Source: Massilia phosphatilytica
GTDB lineage: Bacteria > Pseudomonadota > Gammaproteobacteria > Burkholderiales > Burkholderiaceae_D
Length of the DNA: 64,000 bases
Direction of reading: 5' to 3'
NCBI RefSeq assembly: GCF_002968015.1
Contig: NZ_PUIP01000020.1
Location: forward strand, 88,484 to 152,483
Shown here: positions 51,954-61,754 of the stretch, one piece after another
Numbering within the stretch: the first letter of the stretch is position 1
Layout of the letters: the number at the start of each line of letters is the position of its first letter
The notes under the pieces: generated by a model
Database searches by the model: none
What the model was told of the DNA's origin: nothing
Seen by the model: only the letters and a program-made list of their open reading frames with translations
Translations under genes and position numbers: made by a program

Positions 51954-52913
51954 ATGAATGTGACTCAGCCGGTGCCCGGTTTGCAGCATCGTACGGTGCT
52001 GCTGGATGAAGCAGTCGATGCACTCGCCCTCGAAGGCGCGCGCACGGCAGGCATTTATATAGATGGCACGTTCGGCCGCGGCGGGCATAGCCGGCTGATC
52101 CTGTCGAAACTGGCGCCCGAGGGACGCCTGATCGGTTTCGACAAGGATCCCCAGGCGATCGCGACGGCCGAACAGATGAACGATCCGCGCTTTTCGATCG
52201 TGCACGACAGCTTCGCGACGATGCGCGAAGCGCTGGCGGCACGGGGCGTGCACCAGGTCGACGGCATTTTGCTGGACCTGGGCATTTCCTCGCCCCAGGT
52301 CGACGATGCGAGCCGCGGGTTCAGCTTCCGCAACGATGGTCCCCTGGACATGCGGATGGATACGACACGGGGTATTTCCGCCGCCGCCTGGCTGGCCGAA
52401 GTGCCGGAGAAACAACTGGAAAAGGTGATTCGCGATTATGGGGAAGAACGGTTTGCTTTTCAGATTGCAAAGGCGATTGTTACTGGCCGGGCAGTCGAAC
52501 CAATTTCAAGCACACGACAGCTTGCCGCAATCGTGGCAAACGCGGTCAAAACCCGGGAGAAAGGCAAGGATCCGGCAACCCGCACCTTTCAGGCTATCCG
52601 GATTTTCATCAATCAAGAGCTTGAGGACCTTGAAGCAGGTCTGAACGCCGCCTTCGAACTGCTGGCGCCCGGTGGGCGCATGTCCGTGATCAGCTTCCAC
52701 TCGCTGGAAGACCGCATGGTCAAGCAGTTCCTGGCGTCGAAGGCCAAGGTCGAGCAACCGGATCGCCGGCTGCCGATCCGTGCCGTCGATTTGCCCAAGC
52801 CCTTGATGAAGTTGATCAGCAAGACGAAACCCTCCGGCGTGGAAGTCGACGCCAATCCGCGCGCCCGCTCGGCGGTCCTGCGCGTGGCCGAACGGCTGGG
52901 AGCCGATGCATGA
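51954..52913 (+). CDS. rsmH: 16S rRNA (cytosine-1402-N4)-methyltransferase
   Basis: A 319-residue SAM-dependent enzyme (formerly MraW) that methylates C1402 in the ribosomal P site. SAM-binding residues are in YIDGTFGRGGHSR (about 36-48) and FDKDPQAI; DGILLDLGISSPQVD (about 102-116) and GGRMSVISFHSLEDR (about 240-254) are diagnostic family motifs. It is second in the dcw order, eight bases after mraZ, and its stop overlaps ftsL (ATGA). Confidence 0.97.
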   Translation: MNVTQPVPGLQHRTVLLDEAVDALALEGARTAGIYIDGTFGRGGHSRLILSKLAPEGRLIGFDKDPQAIATAEQMNDPRFSIVHDSFATMREALAARGVHQVDGILLDLGISSPQVDDASRGFSFRNDGPLDMRMDTTRGISAAAWLAEVPEKQLEKVIRDYGEERFAFQIAKAIVTGRAVEPISSTRQLAAIVANAVKTREKGKDPATRTFQAIRIFINQELEDLEAGLNAAFELLAPGGRMSVISFHSLEDRMVKQFLASKAKVEQPDRRLPIRAVDLPKPLMKLISKTKPSGVEVDANPRARSAVLRVAERLGADA

Positions 52914-53182
52914 CGGGCAAGCTCAACGTCGTGCTGACCGTGCTCCTCGTCGGCTGCGCGCTGTCGGTCGTGAACGCGCGCTACCAGGCGCGCCACCTGT
53001 TCATCGACCAGGAAAAGCTGGTACAGCAGCAACGCCAGCTCGAGATCGACTGGGCGCAGCTCCAGCTCGACCAATCCACCCTCGGCAAGAACGAGCGCAT
53101 CGAGCAGATCGCGCGCAAGCAGCTGGACATGGCACCGCTGTCCCCGGCGCGTACCCAATACCTGACGGAAGGCGGTAAATGA
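52910..53182 (+). CDS. ftsL: Cell division protein FtsL
   Basis: A 90-residue bitopic protein: a short cytoplasmic start, one transmembrane segment (about 5-22) and a periplasmic coiled-coil rich in Gln/Leu (about 30-75). FtsL joins FtsB and FtsQ to bridge the septal synthase and the Z-ring. Sequence is poorly conserved; the assignment rests on size, topology and position between rsmH and ftsI, with ATGA overlaps on both sides. Confidence 0.93.
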   Translation: MTGKLNVVLTVLLVGCALSVVNARYQARHLFIDQEKLVQQQRQLEIDWAQLQLDQSTLGKNERIEQIARKQLDMAPLSPARTQYLTEGGK

Positions 53183-54948
53183 AGGCCGGCACCAACGGAT
53201 CCCGCGTCGCTGCCGCCAAGGGCGTGGCATTTTCCAAGAGCCCCGTGCTGGCCGTGCGCCTGCCGGACTGGCGCTCGCGCGTCGTCCTGTTCGTGCTGTT
53301 CGCCGCCTTCCTCGCGCTGGCCGGACGCGCGCTGTGGCTGCAGGGCGTCTCCAACCAGTTCCTGCAGAAGCAGGGTGCGAGCCGCTACGAGCGCACGCTC
53401 GAATTGCCGGCCACGCGCGGCAAGATATTCGACCGCAACGGCATCGTGCTTGCATCGTCGCTGCCGGTGAAGGCCGTGTGGGCGATCCCCGAAGACGTGC
53501 TGAATTCGCCGCGTCCGAAGCTGCGCGAACTGGCGCAGCTGCTCGAGCTGCCCGAGGCCGACCTGCTGAAGAAGCTCGACTCGGACCGCACCTTCGTCTA
53601 CCTGAAGCGCCAGGTCGAGATGGACGTCATCGCCAAGATCGAGAAGCTCGGCATCGATGGCCTCGACACGCGCAAGGAATACAAGCGCTATTACCCGCAG
53701 GGCGAGGTGATGGCGCATATCGTCGGCTTCACGAACGTCGAGGACGTGGGCCAGGAAGGCATCGAACTCGCGCAACAGAAGAACCTCGTGGGCCAGACCG
53801 GCAGCCGGCGCGTGATCAAGGACCGCCTGGGCCGCATCGTCGAAGACGTGGGCCTGTCGCGCGAGCCGCACGACGGCAAGGACCTCACGCTGGCGGTCGA
53901 CTCCAAGCTGCAGTACATCGCCTTCAACAGCATCAAGGAGGCCGTCGAGAAGTTCCACGCGAAAGCCGGCGCCGCCGTCGTGCTGGACGTGCACACGGGC
54001 GAGGTGCTGGCGCTGACCAACTGGCCGACCTACAACCCGAACGACCGCTCGCGCCTGACTGGCGAACAGCTGCGCAACCGCGTCATCACCGACACCTTCG
54101 AGCCGGGTTCCACCTTGAAGCCGTTCACCGTCGCGCTGGCGCTGGACAAGGCCCTGATCAAGCCGACCACGCTGTTCGACACGGGTAACGGCCGTTACCA
54201 GACCGGCGGCCATACGATCCGCGACACGCACCCGCACGGTGTCATCGACGTCACCACGATCATCCAGAAATCGTCCAACATCGGCACGACCAAGATTTCG
54301 GAGCTGCTGTCGGCCCAGGAGATGTGGGAGATGTTCACCAAGGTCGGCTTCGGCCAGGCGCCGCGCTACGGTTTCCCGGGCGCCGCGGCCGGCCGCGTGC
54401 GTCCCTACAAATCGTGGCCGATCGTCGCCAAGGCCAACATGTCGTTCGGCCAGGGCATCTCGATGTCGCTGCTGCAGCTCGCGCATGCCTGGCTGATCTT
54501 CGCGCGCGACGGCGATGTCATCCCGCTGTCGTTCCAGAAGGTGACCGACAAGCCGGTCGGCCAGCAGGTCATCTCGGCGAAGACCGCGGCCCAGGTGCGC
54601 ACGATGGTGGAATCGGTGGTGAGCCCGCAGGGTACGGCGTCGCAGGCCCAGGTGGCCGGCTACCGCGTCGGCGGCAAGACTGGTACGGCGCAGAAAGTCA
54701 TCAACGGCCGCTACTCGCAGACGCACTACGTCGGCAACTTCGTCGGCATCGCGCCGATGTCGAACCCGCGCTTCGTCATCGCCGTGATGATCGACGATCC
54801 GTCCGGACCGTTCCACACCGGCGGCGCGGTCGCGGCGCCGACGTTCGCGGCGCTGGCGGCGAATGCGCTACGGGCCGCCAACGTGCCGCCCGACTCCACG
54901 GTCACCGACATCATCATTCCGGAACATCCTTTCGAGGAGAGTAATTGA
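53179..54948 (+). CDS. ftsI: Septal peptidoglycan transpeptidase FtsI (PBP3)
   Basis: A 589-residue class B penicillin-binding protein that cross-links septal peptidoglycan as partner of FtsW. One transmembrane segment (about 35-53), pedestal domain with RGKIFDRNGIVLA (about 80-92), and transpeptidase domain with SxxK (Ser311-Lys314, GSTLKP), SxN (Ser365-Asn367) and KTGT (500-503). It overlaps ftsL by four bases and murE by one base (TGATG). All catalytic residues are present. Confidence 0.97.
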   Translation: MKAGTNGSRVAAAKGVAFSKSPVLAVRLPDWRSRVVLFVLFAAFLALAGRALWLQGVSNQFLQKQGASRYERTLELPATRGKIFDRNGIVLASSLPVKAVWAIPEDVLNSPRPKLRELAQLLELPEADLLKKLDSDRTFVYLKRQVEMDVIAKIEKLGIDGLDTRKEYKRYYPQGEVMAHIVGFTNVEDVGQEGIELAQQKNLVGQTGSRRVIKDRLGRIVEDVGLSREPHDGKDLTLAVDSKLQYIAFNSIKEAVEKFHAKAGAAVVLDVHTGEVLALTNWPTYNPNDRSRLTGEQLRNRVITDTFEPGSTLKPFTVALALDKALIKPTTLFDTGNGRYQTGGHTIRDTHPHGVIDVTTIIQKSSNIGTTKISELLSAQEMWEMFTKVGFGQAPRYGFPGAAAGRVRPYKSWPIVAKANMSFGQGISMSLLQLAHAWLIFARDGDVIPLSFQKVTDKPVGQQVISAKTAAQVRTMVESVVSPQGTASQAQVAGYRVGGKTGTAQKVINGRYSQTHYVGNFVGIAPMSNPRFVIAVMIDDPSGPFHTGGAVAAPTFAALAANALRAANVPPDSTVTDIIIPEHPFEESN

Positions 54949-56480
54949 TGGCCGAGACGCCGAACATCGTCAAATGGATTCGGGCCGCCGCACCAGGCGG
55001 CCGTCTCGTTTCCGACTCGCGCCGCGTGCGCAGCGGCGACGTGTTCTTCGCGTATCCGGGCGAGGCCGCCGACGGCCGCCGCTTCATCCGCTCCGCCATC
55101 GAGAACGGCGCCGCTGCCGTTGTGTACGACGATCGCGAATTCGTCTGGGACTCCGCTCTGGACGTGCCCCACCTGGCCGCGCAGGACCTGAAAAAGAACG
55201 CCGGCCCGATCGCGCACGCGGTCTACGGCGCGCCCGATGCGGCCATGTTCACCGTGGGCGTCACGGGCACGAACGGCAAGACCTCGTGCGCATTGTGGAC
55301 CGCGCAGGCGCTGGCTTATATGAACGAGACGGCGGCTGTCATCGGCACGCTGGGCGTGGGCCTCGCACGCGGCCGCGCCGAACCGGAATTCGACGCGACC
55401 GGCTACACGACGCCGGACGCCGTGCTGCTGGCGACGGAGCTCGCAAGGCTGCGCGACGCGGGCGCGACGTCGCTCGCGATCGAGGTGTCGTCGATCGGCC
55501 TCGTGGAGCACCGCACGGCGGGCATGCACTTCGACGTGGCCGTGTTCACGAACCTCACGCGCGACCACCTCGACTACCACGGCGACATGGCGTCGTACGA
55601 AGCGGCGAAGCGCCGGCTGTTTGACTGGCCGGGCCTGAAGACGGCCGTCGTCAACCTGGACGACGAAGCCGGCGTGCGCATCGCGCAGCACCTGCGTTCG
55701 GCGCGGCCGGACGTGGCCGTCATCGGCTATACGCTGCGCGCCGTGCATGAACAACCCGTGCTGGACGGCGTCGCCGTGCTGCGCGCATCGAACCTGCGCA
55801 GCCGCCCGAACGGCAGCGAATTCCACATCGAGTCGCCGTACGGAAGCGCCGTCGCGCGCACGCACATGGTCGGCCACTTCAACGCGAGCAACGTGCTGGC
55901 CGTGCTGGGCGCGCTGCTGGCGAAGGGTGTGGAACTGCGCGCCGCGCTCGACGCCGTCGAGGCGCTCGTGCCCGCGCCGGGCCGCATGCAGCAGCTTGGC
56001 GGCCACGATGCGCCGATGGTCGTGATCGACTACGCGCACACGCCGGACGCGCTGGAAAAAACGCTCGAAGCACTGCGCCAGGTCGCGCAGGAGCGCGGCG
56101 GCCAGCTGTGGTGCGTGTTCGGCTGCGGCGGCGACCGCGATCCGGGCAAGCGTCCGCAAATGGGCCGCATCGCGCAGATGGCGGAGCACGTGCTCGTCAC
56201 GAGCGACAACCCGCGCAGCGAGGAACCGCGCGCCATCATCGAGCAGATCGTGGCCGGCATGGACCCGCACCACCCGACGTCGACGCACCAGGCCATCGAG
56301 GACCGCGCCGCCGCGATCCTGTCGGCCGTGAAGCATGCCGCCAGGCCGGACGTGATCCTGCTGGCGGGGAAGGGCCATGAGCCTTACCAGGAAATCAAGG
56401 GCCGGAAGATTCCGTTTTCCGACGCCGACCATGCCGCGCTGGCGCTGACCGCGCGGCTCACCATGATGAGGACTGTCTGA
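54948..56480 (+). CDS. murE: UDP-MurNAc-L-Ala-D-Glu:meso-diaminopimelate ligase
   Basis: A 510-residue Mur ligase that adds the third stem-peptide residue. ATP-binding GTNGKTS lies at 107-113, with carbamylated-lysine and central-domain motifs in order. The specificity motif DNPR (in TSDNPRSEEP) predicts meso-diaminopimelate rather than lysine, as in Gram-negatives. The ATG at 54948 overlaps the ftsI TGA; a TTG three bases earlier is unlikely. The stop overlaps the murF start. Confidence 0.96.
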   Translation: MAETPNIVKWIRAAAPGGRLVSDSRRVRSGDVFFAYPGEAADGRRFIRSAIENGAAAVVYDDREFVWDSALDVPHLAAQDLKKNAGPIAHAVYGAPDAAMFTVGVTGTNGKTSCALWTAQALAYMNETAAVIGTLGVGLARGRAEPEFDATGYTTPDAVLLATELARLRDAGATSLAIEVSSIGLVEHRTAGMHFDVAVFTNLTRDHLDYHGDMASYEAAKRRLFDWPGLKTAVVNLDDEAGVRIAQHLRSARPDVAVIGYTLRAVHEQPVLDGVAVLRASNLRSRPNGSEFHIESPYGSAVARTHMVGHFNASNVLAVLGALLAKGVELRAALDAVEALVPAPGRMQQLGGHDAPMVVIDYAHTPDALEKTLEALRQVAQERGGQLWCVFGCGGDRDPGKRPQMGRIAQMAEHVLVTSDNPRSEEPRAIIEQIVAGMDPHHPTSTHQAIEDRAAAILSAVKHAARPDVILLAGKGHEPYQEIKGRKIPFSDADHAALALTARLTMMRTV

Positions 56481-57856
56481 TGATTCGTGGCTCGCTGGAG
56501 CAAGTGCTGGCATCGATCGAAGGCGCGCGCGTCACGCGCGACGCGTACTTCCAGGGTGTGTCGACCGACAGCCGGCAGGTGATGCCGGGGTCGCTGTTCG
56601 TCGCCCTGCGCGGCGAACGCTTCGATGCCCACGACTTCCTCGGCCAGCTGGTCGATCAGCCGCTGGCGGCCGTCGTCGTGGAACACCTGCCGGAACACTA
56701 TCCGCTGCCGGCCATCGTCGTGCCGGACACGCTCGTCGCGCTGGGCCGCATCGGCAATTTCTGGCGCCGCCGCTTCGCCATTCCCGTCATCGGCGTCACG
56801 GGCAGCAACGGCAAGACGACGGTCAAGGAAATGATCTCGGCGATCCTCGTCGCCGCCTTCGGCGCGGAGGGGCGCCTGGCCACGCAGGGAAATCTGAACA
56901 ACGAGGTCGGCGTGCCGCTGACCGTGACGCGCCTCACCGAGGCACACAAGGCCGCCGTCGTGGAACTCGGCATGAACCACCCGGGCGAGATCGCGCGCCT
57001 GGCCGCCATCGCCGAGCCGACCGTCGCCCTCGTCAACAACGCGCAGCGCGAGCACCAGGAATTCATGCACACCGTGGAAGCGGTGGCGCGCGAGAACGGC
57101 GCCGTGCTGCAGGCCTTGCCGGCGGACGGCGTGGCCGTGTTCCCGGGCGATGACGAATACACCGACCTGTGGCGCGGCCTGGCGGGCGCGCGCAAGGTGC
57201 TGACGTTCGGCCTGACGGACGATTGCGACGTGCGCGCGACGTACATCGTGACCGAATTCGGCAGCGAACTCGCCGTCACCGCGGGAGTCGAACGCTTTGC
57301 GATCACCCTGGCCGCCGCCGGCGTCCACAACGTCCGCAACGCGCTGGCCGCTACCGCCTGCGCGCTCGCGGCGGGCGTCCCGGTCGACGCCATCGTGCGC
57401 GGCCTCGAAGCGTTCGCGCCCGTCAGCGGCCGCCTGCAGCGCAAGCAGGCTGCCGCGAGCGGCGCCACCGTCATCGACGATACGTACAACGCCAACCCCG
57501 ACTCCGTGCGCGCCGCCATCGACGTGCTCGCGCAGTACCCGTCGCCGCGCATCCTCGTGCTGGGCGACATGGGAGAAGTTGGCACGCAAGGACCTGAGTT
57601 TCACCAGGAAATCGGTGCGTATGCCGCAAGTCGCGGCATCGACACCGTGCTCGCGACCGGCGACCTGGCTCGCCACATGGCCGGATCGGGAGCGCAACAC
57701 TACGAGCAGTTCGACGAATTATTGGCAGCACTGGATCAAAAACTGGGCAGCAAATCTGACGCAACTGTGTTGGTGAAGGGCTCGCGCTTCATGAAGATGG
57801 AGCGCGTGGTCCAACACCTGACCGCATCAACCAACACCGGCAAGGAAGCCCACTAG
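56480..57856 (+). CDS. murF: UDP-MurNAc-tripeptide:D-Ala-D-Ala ligase
   Basis: A 458-residue Mur ligase that completes the pentapeptide. The ATP motif is GSNGKTT (108-114), followed by NLNNEVGVPLT (about 136-146) and HPGEIARLA motifs; the C-terminal domain has DDTYNANPDSVRAA. Length matches E. coli (452). It shares one base with murE and is five bases before mraY. Base use shifts slightly toward A/T in the last 150 bases, without frame damage. Confidence 0.96.
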   Translation: MIRGSLEQVLASIEGARVTRDAYFQGVSTDSRQVMPGSLFVALRGERFDAHDFLGQLVDQPLAAVVVEHLPEHYPLPAIVVPDTLVALGRIGNFWRRRFAIPVIGVTGSNGKTTVKEMISAILVAAFGAEGRLATQGNLNNEVGVPLTVTRLTEAHKAAVVELGMNHPGEIARLAAIAEPTVALVNNAQREHQEFMHTVEAVARENGAVLQALPADGVAVFPGDDEYTDLWRGLAGARKVLTFGLTDDCDVRATYIVTEFGSELAVTAGVERFAITLAAAGVHNVRNALAATACALAAGVPVDAIVRGLEAFAPVSGRLQRKQAAASGATVIDDTYNANPDSVRAAIDVLAQYPSPRILVLGDMGEVGTQGPEFHQEIGAYAASRGIDTVLATGDLARHMAGSGAQHYEQFDELLAALDQKLGSKSDATVLVKGSRFMKMERVVQHLTASTNTGKEAH

Positions 57857-57860
57857 ACTT

Positions 57861-59030
57861 ATGCTGCTTTGGCTCGCACAATATTTTCAGGACTATCTCG
57901 GTCCGCTGCGCGTTTTTAACTACATCACGTTCCGTGCCGTGTTCGCGACCATCACCGCCATCAGCATCGGCATGCTGTGCGGCCCGGTCGTGATCCGCAA
58001 GCTCACCGAGATGAAGGTCGGCCAGGCCGTGCGCACGTACGGTCCGCAGACCCACCTGTCCAAGCACGGCACCCCGACCATGGGCGGCGTGCTGGTGCTG
58101 ATCGCCATCGGCGTCTCGACCTTGCTGTGGTGCGACCTCTCCAACCGCCTGATCTGGCCGGTGCTCGTCGTCACGCTCGGCTTCGGCGCCATCGGCTGGG
58201 TCGACGACTACCGCAAGGTCGTCTACAAGGACCCCGAGGGCATGCGCTCGGGCGAAAAGTATTTCTGGATGTCGCTGATCGGCATCACCTCGTCGCTGTA
58301 CCTCGCATTCTCCGTGTCGGCCGCGACGCCGTGGGAAGTGTGGCAGCTGTTCTTCGCGTGGGTGCAGTCCGGCTTCTCGATGGACCTGCCGCCGAAGGCC
58401 GACCTGATCGTCCCGTTCTTCAAGACCATCAGCTACCCGCTGGGCGTGTGGGGTTTCATCGCGCTCACGTACTGCGTGATCGTGGGCGCGTCGAACGCCG
58501 TCAACTTCACCGATGGTCTCGATGGCCTCGCCATCATGCCGACCGTGATGGTGGGCGGCGCGCTGGGCCTGTTCGCTTATCTCACCGGTAACGCGACGTA
58601 TTCGCGCTACCTGTTCATCCCGCACATCCCGGGCGCCGGCGAACTGCTGATCTTCTGCGGCGCAATGGCCGGCGCGGGCCTGGCCTTCCTCTGGTATAAC
58701 GCGCACCCCGCGCAGATGTTCATGGGCGACGTGGGCGCACTGGCGCTGGGCGGCGCGCTCGGCACCATCGCCGTCATCGTGCGCCAGGAGATCGTCCTGT
58801 TCATCATGGGCGGCGTGTTCGTCGCCGAGACGCTGTCCGTGATCATCCAGGTCGGCTGGTTCAAGTACACGAAAAAGAAGTATGGCCAGGGCCGCCGTGT
58901 GTTCCTGATGGCGCCGCTGCACCACCATTTCGAACAGAAGGGGTGGAAGGAAACCAAGGTCGTCGTGCGCTTCTGGATCGTGACCATGATCCTGGTCCTC
59001 ATCGGCTTCTCCACTCTCAAACTGCGCTGA
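57861..59030 (+). CDS. mraY: Phospho-MurNAc-pentapeptide transferase (lipid I synthase)
   Basis: A 389-residue membrane enzyme with about ten transmembrane segments that transfers phospho-MurNAc-pentapeptide to undecaprenyl phosphate. Catalytic Asp residues are in GWVDDYRK (about 113-120) and NFTDGLDGLA (about 214-223); the HHHFE motif (about 352-356) is intact. The N-terminus (MLLWLAQYFQDYLGPLRVFNYITFR) is typical for MraY of this group. It is flanked by murF and murD with gaps of four and one bases. Confidence 0.97.
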   Translation: MLLWLAQYFQDYLGPLRVFNYITFRAVFATITAISIGMLCGPVVIRKLTEMKVGQAVRTYGPQTHLSKHGTPTMGGVLVLIAIGVSTLLWCDLSNRLIWPVLVVTLGFGAIGWVDDYRKVVYKDPEGMRSGEKYFWMSLIGITSSLYLAFSVSAATPWEVWQLFFAWVQSGFSMDLPPKADLIVPFFKTISYPLGVWGFIALTYCVIVGASNAVNFTDGLDGLAIMPTVMVGGALGLFAYLTGNATYSRYLFIPHIPGAGELLIFCGAMAGAGLAFLWYNAHPAQMFMGDVGALALGGALGTIAVIVRQEIVLFIMGGVFVAETLSVIIQVGWFKYTKKKYGQGRRVFLMAPLHHHFEQKGWKETKVVVRFWIVTMILVLIGFSTLKLR

Positions 59031-59031
59031 C

Positions 59032-60537
59032 ATGAACTACGACGGCAAAACCGCACTGGTACTGGGGCTCGGCGAATCGGGCCTGGCGATGGCGCTGTGG
59101 CTCGCGCGCCGCGGCGCCCGCGTGCGCGTGGCCGACACCCGCGCAGAGCCGGCGCGCCTGCCCGCGCTGCGTGAAGCGGTGCCGGATGCGGACTTCGTCG
59201 CCGGCCCGTTCGCCGCGAACCTGCTGGAAGGCGTGGACTTCGTCGCCGTGAGCCCGGGCCTCGCGCCGAACCGCGAACTGGCCGAGATCGCGCCGGCAGC
59301 AAGCCAGCGCCACGTCCCACTGTGGGGCGAGATCGAGCTGTTCGCGCAGGCGCTGTCGAACCTGAAGGCGGAGCAGGGGTATTCCCCGAAGATCATCGCC
59401 ATCACGGGCACCAATGGCAAGACGACGGTGACGAGCCTCACGGGCCTGCTGTGCCGCCGCGCCGGCCTGACGACGAAGGTCGCGGGCAACATCAGCCCCG
59501 CCGCGCTGGACGTGCTGCGCGAAGTCATCGACGCGGACGAGCTGCCGCAGGCCTGGGTGCTGGAGCTCTCCAGCTTCCAGCTGCACACGACGTACAGCCT
59601 GAACCCGGATGCCGCCACCGTCCTGAACATCACGCAGGACCACCTCGACTGGCACGGCAGCATGGCCGCCTATGCCGCCGACAAGGCGCGCATCTTCGGC
59701 GCCGATACCGTGCGCGTGCTGAACCGCGACGACAGCGTCGTGATGGGCATGACGGCGCCGGGCGCCACCGTCACGACGTTCGGCACCGGCGGGCCGGATG
59801 CACCGGGCAGCTTCGGTCTCGTGAACGAACGGGGCGTGCTGTGGCTCGCGAATGCGAACCCGGGTGAAGAACCCGAGAAGAAGAAAAAGAAGAACGAGCC
59901 GGCGCAATCAACTGAGCCGGTCGAGATCACGATCAACCGCCTGATGCCGGCCGACGCGCTGCACATCCGCGGCCTGCACAACGCCTCCAACGCGCTGGCC
60001 GCGCTGGCGCTGTGCCGGTCCGTCGGCCTGCCGCTGGCGCCGCTGCTGCACGGCCTGCGCGAGTACCAGGGCGAGCCGCACCGCGTCGAACTGATCACGA
60101 GCATCGACAACGTCGAGTACTACGACGATTCCAAGGGCACGAACGTGGGCGCCACCGTCGCCGCGCTGGAAGGCCTCGGTAAAACGTTCGGTGAGACGGA
60201 CCGCCAGATCCTGCTCATCGCGGGCGGCGACGGCAAGGGCCAGGATTTCAGCCCGCTGGCCGGCCCGTGCGCGCGCTACGTGCGCGCCGTGCTGCTGATC
60301 GGCCGCGACGGCCCCGCCATCGGCGCGGCGCTGGAGTCCACCGGTGTGCCGTGCTTCGAGTTGCCGGGCCTGCCCGAAGCCGTGCGCCGCGCGAGCGGCC
60401 TGGCGAAATCCGGTGACGTCGTGCTGCTGTCGCCCGCGTGCGCGAGCCTGGACATGTTCACGAACTACGCGCACCGCGCGCAGGTCTTCGTCGACGCCGT
60501 GCGCGACATCGCGCTCGAGAAGGGTCAGGAGCTCTGA
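59032..60537 (+). CDS. murD: UDP-MurNAc-L-alanine:D-glutamate ligase
   Basis: A 501-residue Mur ligase adding D-Glu. The N-domain starts with LVLGLGESGLAMALWLARRGA; ATP motif GTNGKTT at 126-132; ITQDHLDWHG and the C-terminal RVELITSIDNVEYYDDSKGTN complete the signature. It is longer than E. coli MurD (438), mainly through a charged insert near 276-298 that includes a run of six lysines. The insert lies between strands of the central domain, away from the active site. Its stop overlaps ftsW (TGATG). Confidence 0.95.
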   Translation: MNYDGKTALVLGLGESGLAMALWLARRGARVRVADTRAEPARLPALREAVPDADFVAGPFAANLLEGVDFVAVSPGLAPNRELAEIAPAASQRHVPLWGEIELFAQALSNLKAEQGYSPKIIAITGTNGKTTVTSLTGLLCRRAGLTTKVAGNISPAALDVLREVIDADELPQAWVLELSSFQLHTTYSLNPDAATVLNITQDHLDWHGSMAAYAADKARIFGADTVRVLNRDDSVVMGMTAPGATVTTFGTGGPDAPGSFGLVNERGVLWLANANPGEEPEKKKKKNEPAQSTEPVEITINRLMPADALHIRGLHNASNALAALALCRSVGLPLAPLLHGLREYQGEPHRVELITSIDNVEYYDDSKGTNVGATVAALEGLGKTFGETDRQILLIAGGDGKGQDFSPLAGPCARYVRAVLLIGRDGPAIGAALESTGVPCFELPGLPEAVRRASGLAKSGDVVLLSPACASLDMFTNYAHRAQVFVDAVRDIALEKGQEL

Positions 60538-61754
60538 TGGCTTTCCAGATTCCCTTCAAGTTCGGCGGCAGTTCCAGCGACGCGACGATCGCGACGCGCG
60601 CACGGCCGTCGCGCATGATGGAATACGACCAGCCGCTCGTGTGGGTCGTGCTGCTGCTGATGCTGTTCGGGATGGTGATGGTGTACTCGGCGTCGATCGC
60701 GCTGCCGGACTCGCCCAAGTTCGCCTACCTGCAGGGCAAGAACAACTACTTCCTGATGCGCCAGGCGGCCTTCATCGCGGTGTCGATGGTGGCCGGCCTG
60801 TTCGTTTTCCGCATCCCGGTCGCGACCTGGCAACGGTTCGCGCCGCTGATGTTCGTCGGCACGCTCGTGCTGCTGGCGCTCGTGCTGGTGCCCGGGCTGG
60901 GCCACTCGGTCAACGGCGCCCGCCGCTGGCTGCCGCTCAAGATCATGCAGTTGCAGCCCTCCGAGATCATGAAGGTCGTGTCCGTGCTGTACGCGGCCGA
61001 TTTCACGGTGCGCAAGCAGCAGTACATGCACAAGCTCACGAAAGGCTTCATGCCGATGGCCGCCGCGATGGCGCTCGTCGGCGCGCTGCTGATGCTGGAG
61101 CCCGACCTCGGCGCGTTCGGCGTCGTCGTCTGCATCTCGATGGGCATCCTGTTCCTCGGCGGCTTCAACATGATCTGGTTCGGCGGCATCGGCGCCGTCC
61201 TCGTGCTCGTGTTCTCGACCATCATCGCGCTGTCGCCGTTCCGCCGCGCGCGCATGTTCGCGTACATGAACCCGTGGGAAGAGGGCAATGCGCTGGACAA
61301 GGCGTACCAGCTGACGCACTCGCTGATCGCATTCGGCCGCGGCGAGATCTTCGGCGTGGGCCTCGGCGGCAGCGTGGAAAAGCTGCACTACCTGCCGGAA
61401 GCGCACACCGACTTCATCATGGCCGTCATCGGCGAGGAACTGGGCCTGGCCGGCGTGCTCGTCGTGATCGGCCTGTTCTACTGGCTCGTCAAGCGTGCGT
61501 TCGACATCGGCCGCCAGGCCATCGCGCTGGAGCAGCACTTCGCCGGCCTCGCCGCGAAAGGCATCGGCATCTGGATCGGCGTGCAGGTGTTCATCAACAT
61601 GGGCGTGAACCTGGGCCTGCTGCCCACCAAGGGCCTGACGTTGCCGCTGATGAGTTATGGCGGTTCCGGCGTGCTGTTCAACTGCGTCGGTCTCGCGATC
61701 CTGCTGCGCATCGACTACGAAAACCGGGTACGCATGCGGGGAGGCCGACAATGA
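60537..61754 (+). CDS. ftsW: Septal peptidoglycan glycosyltransferase FtsW
   Basis: A 405-residue SEDS-family membrane enzyme with ten predicted segments that polymerises septal glycan together with FtsI. Family markers include GHSVNGARRWLPL (about 122-134), LQPSEIMKV (about 138-146), EPDLGAFGVV and SYGGSGVLFNC near the C-terminus, and the large periplasmic loop with LPEAHTDFIMAVIGEELG. An upstream extension is just the murD frame-overlap. It shares a base with murD and overlaps murG by four. Confidence 0.97.
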   Translation: MAFQIPFKFGGSSSDATIATRARPSRMMEYDQPLVWVVLLLMLFGMVMVYSASIALPDSPKFAYLQGKNNYFLMRQAAFIAVSMVAGLFVFRIPVATWQRFAPLMFVGTLVLLALVLVPGLGHSVNGARRWLPLKIMQLQPSEIMKVVSVLYAADFTVRKQQYMHKLTKGFMPMAAAMALVGALLMLEPDLGAFGVVVCISMGILFLGGFNMIWFGGIGAVLVLVFSTIIALSPFRRARMFAYMNPWEEGNALDKAYQLTHSLIAFGRGEIFGVGLGGSVEKLHYLPEAHTDFIMAVIGEELGLAGVLVVIGLFYWLVKRAFDIGRQAIALEQHFAGLAAKGIGIWIGVQVFINMGVNLGLLPTKGLTLPLMSYGGSGVLFNCVGLAILLRIDYENRVRMRGGRQ

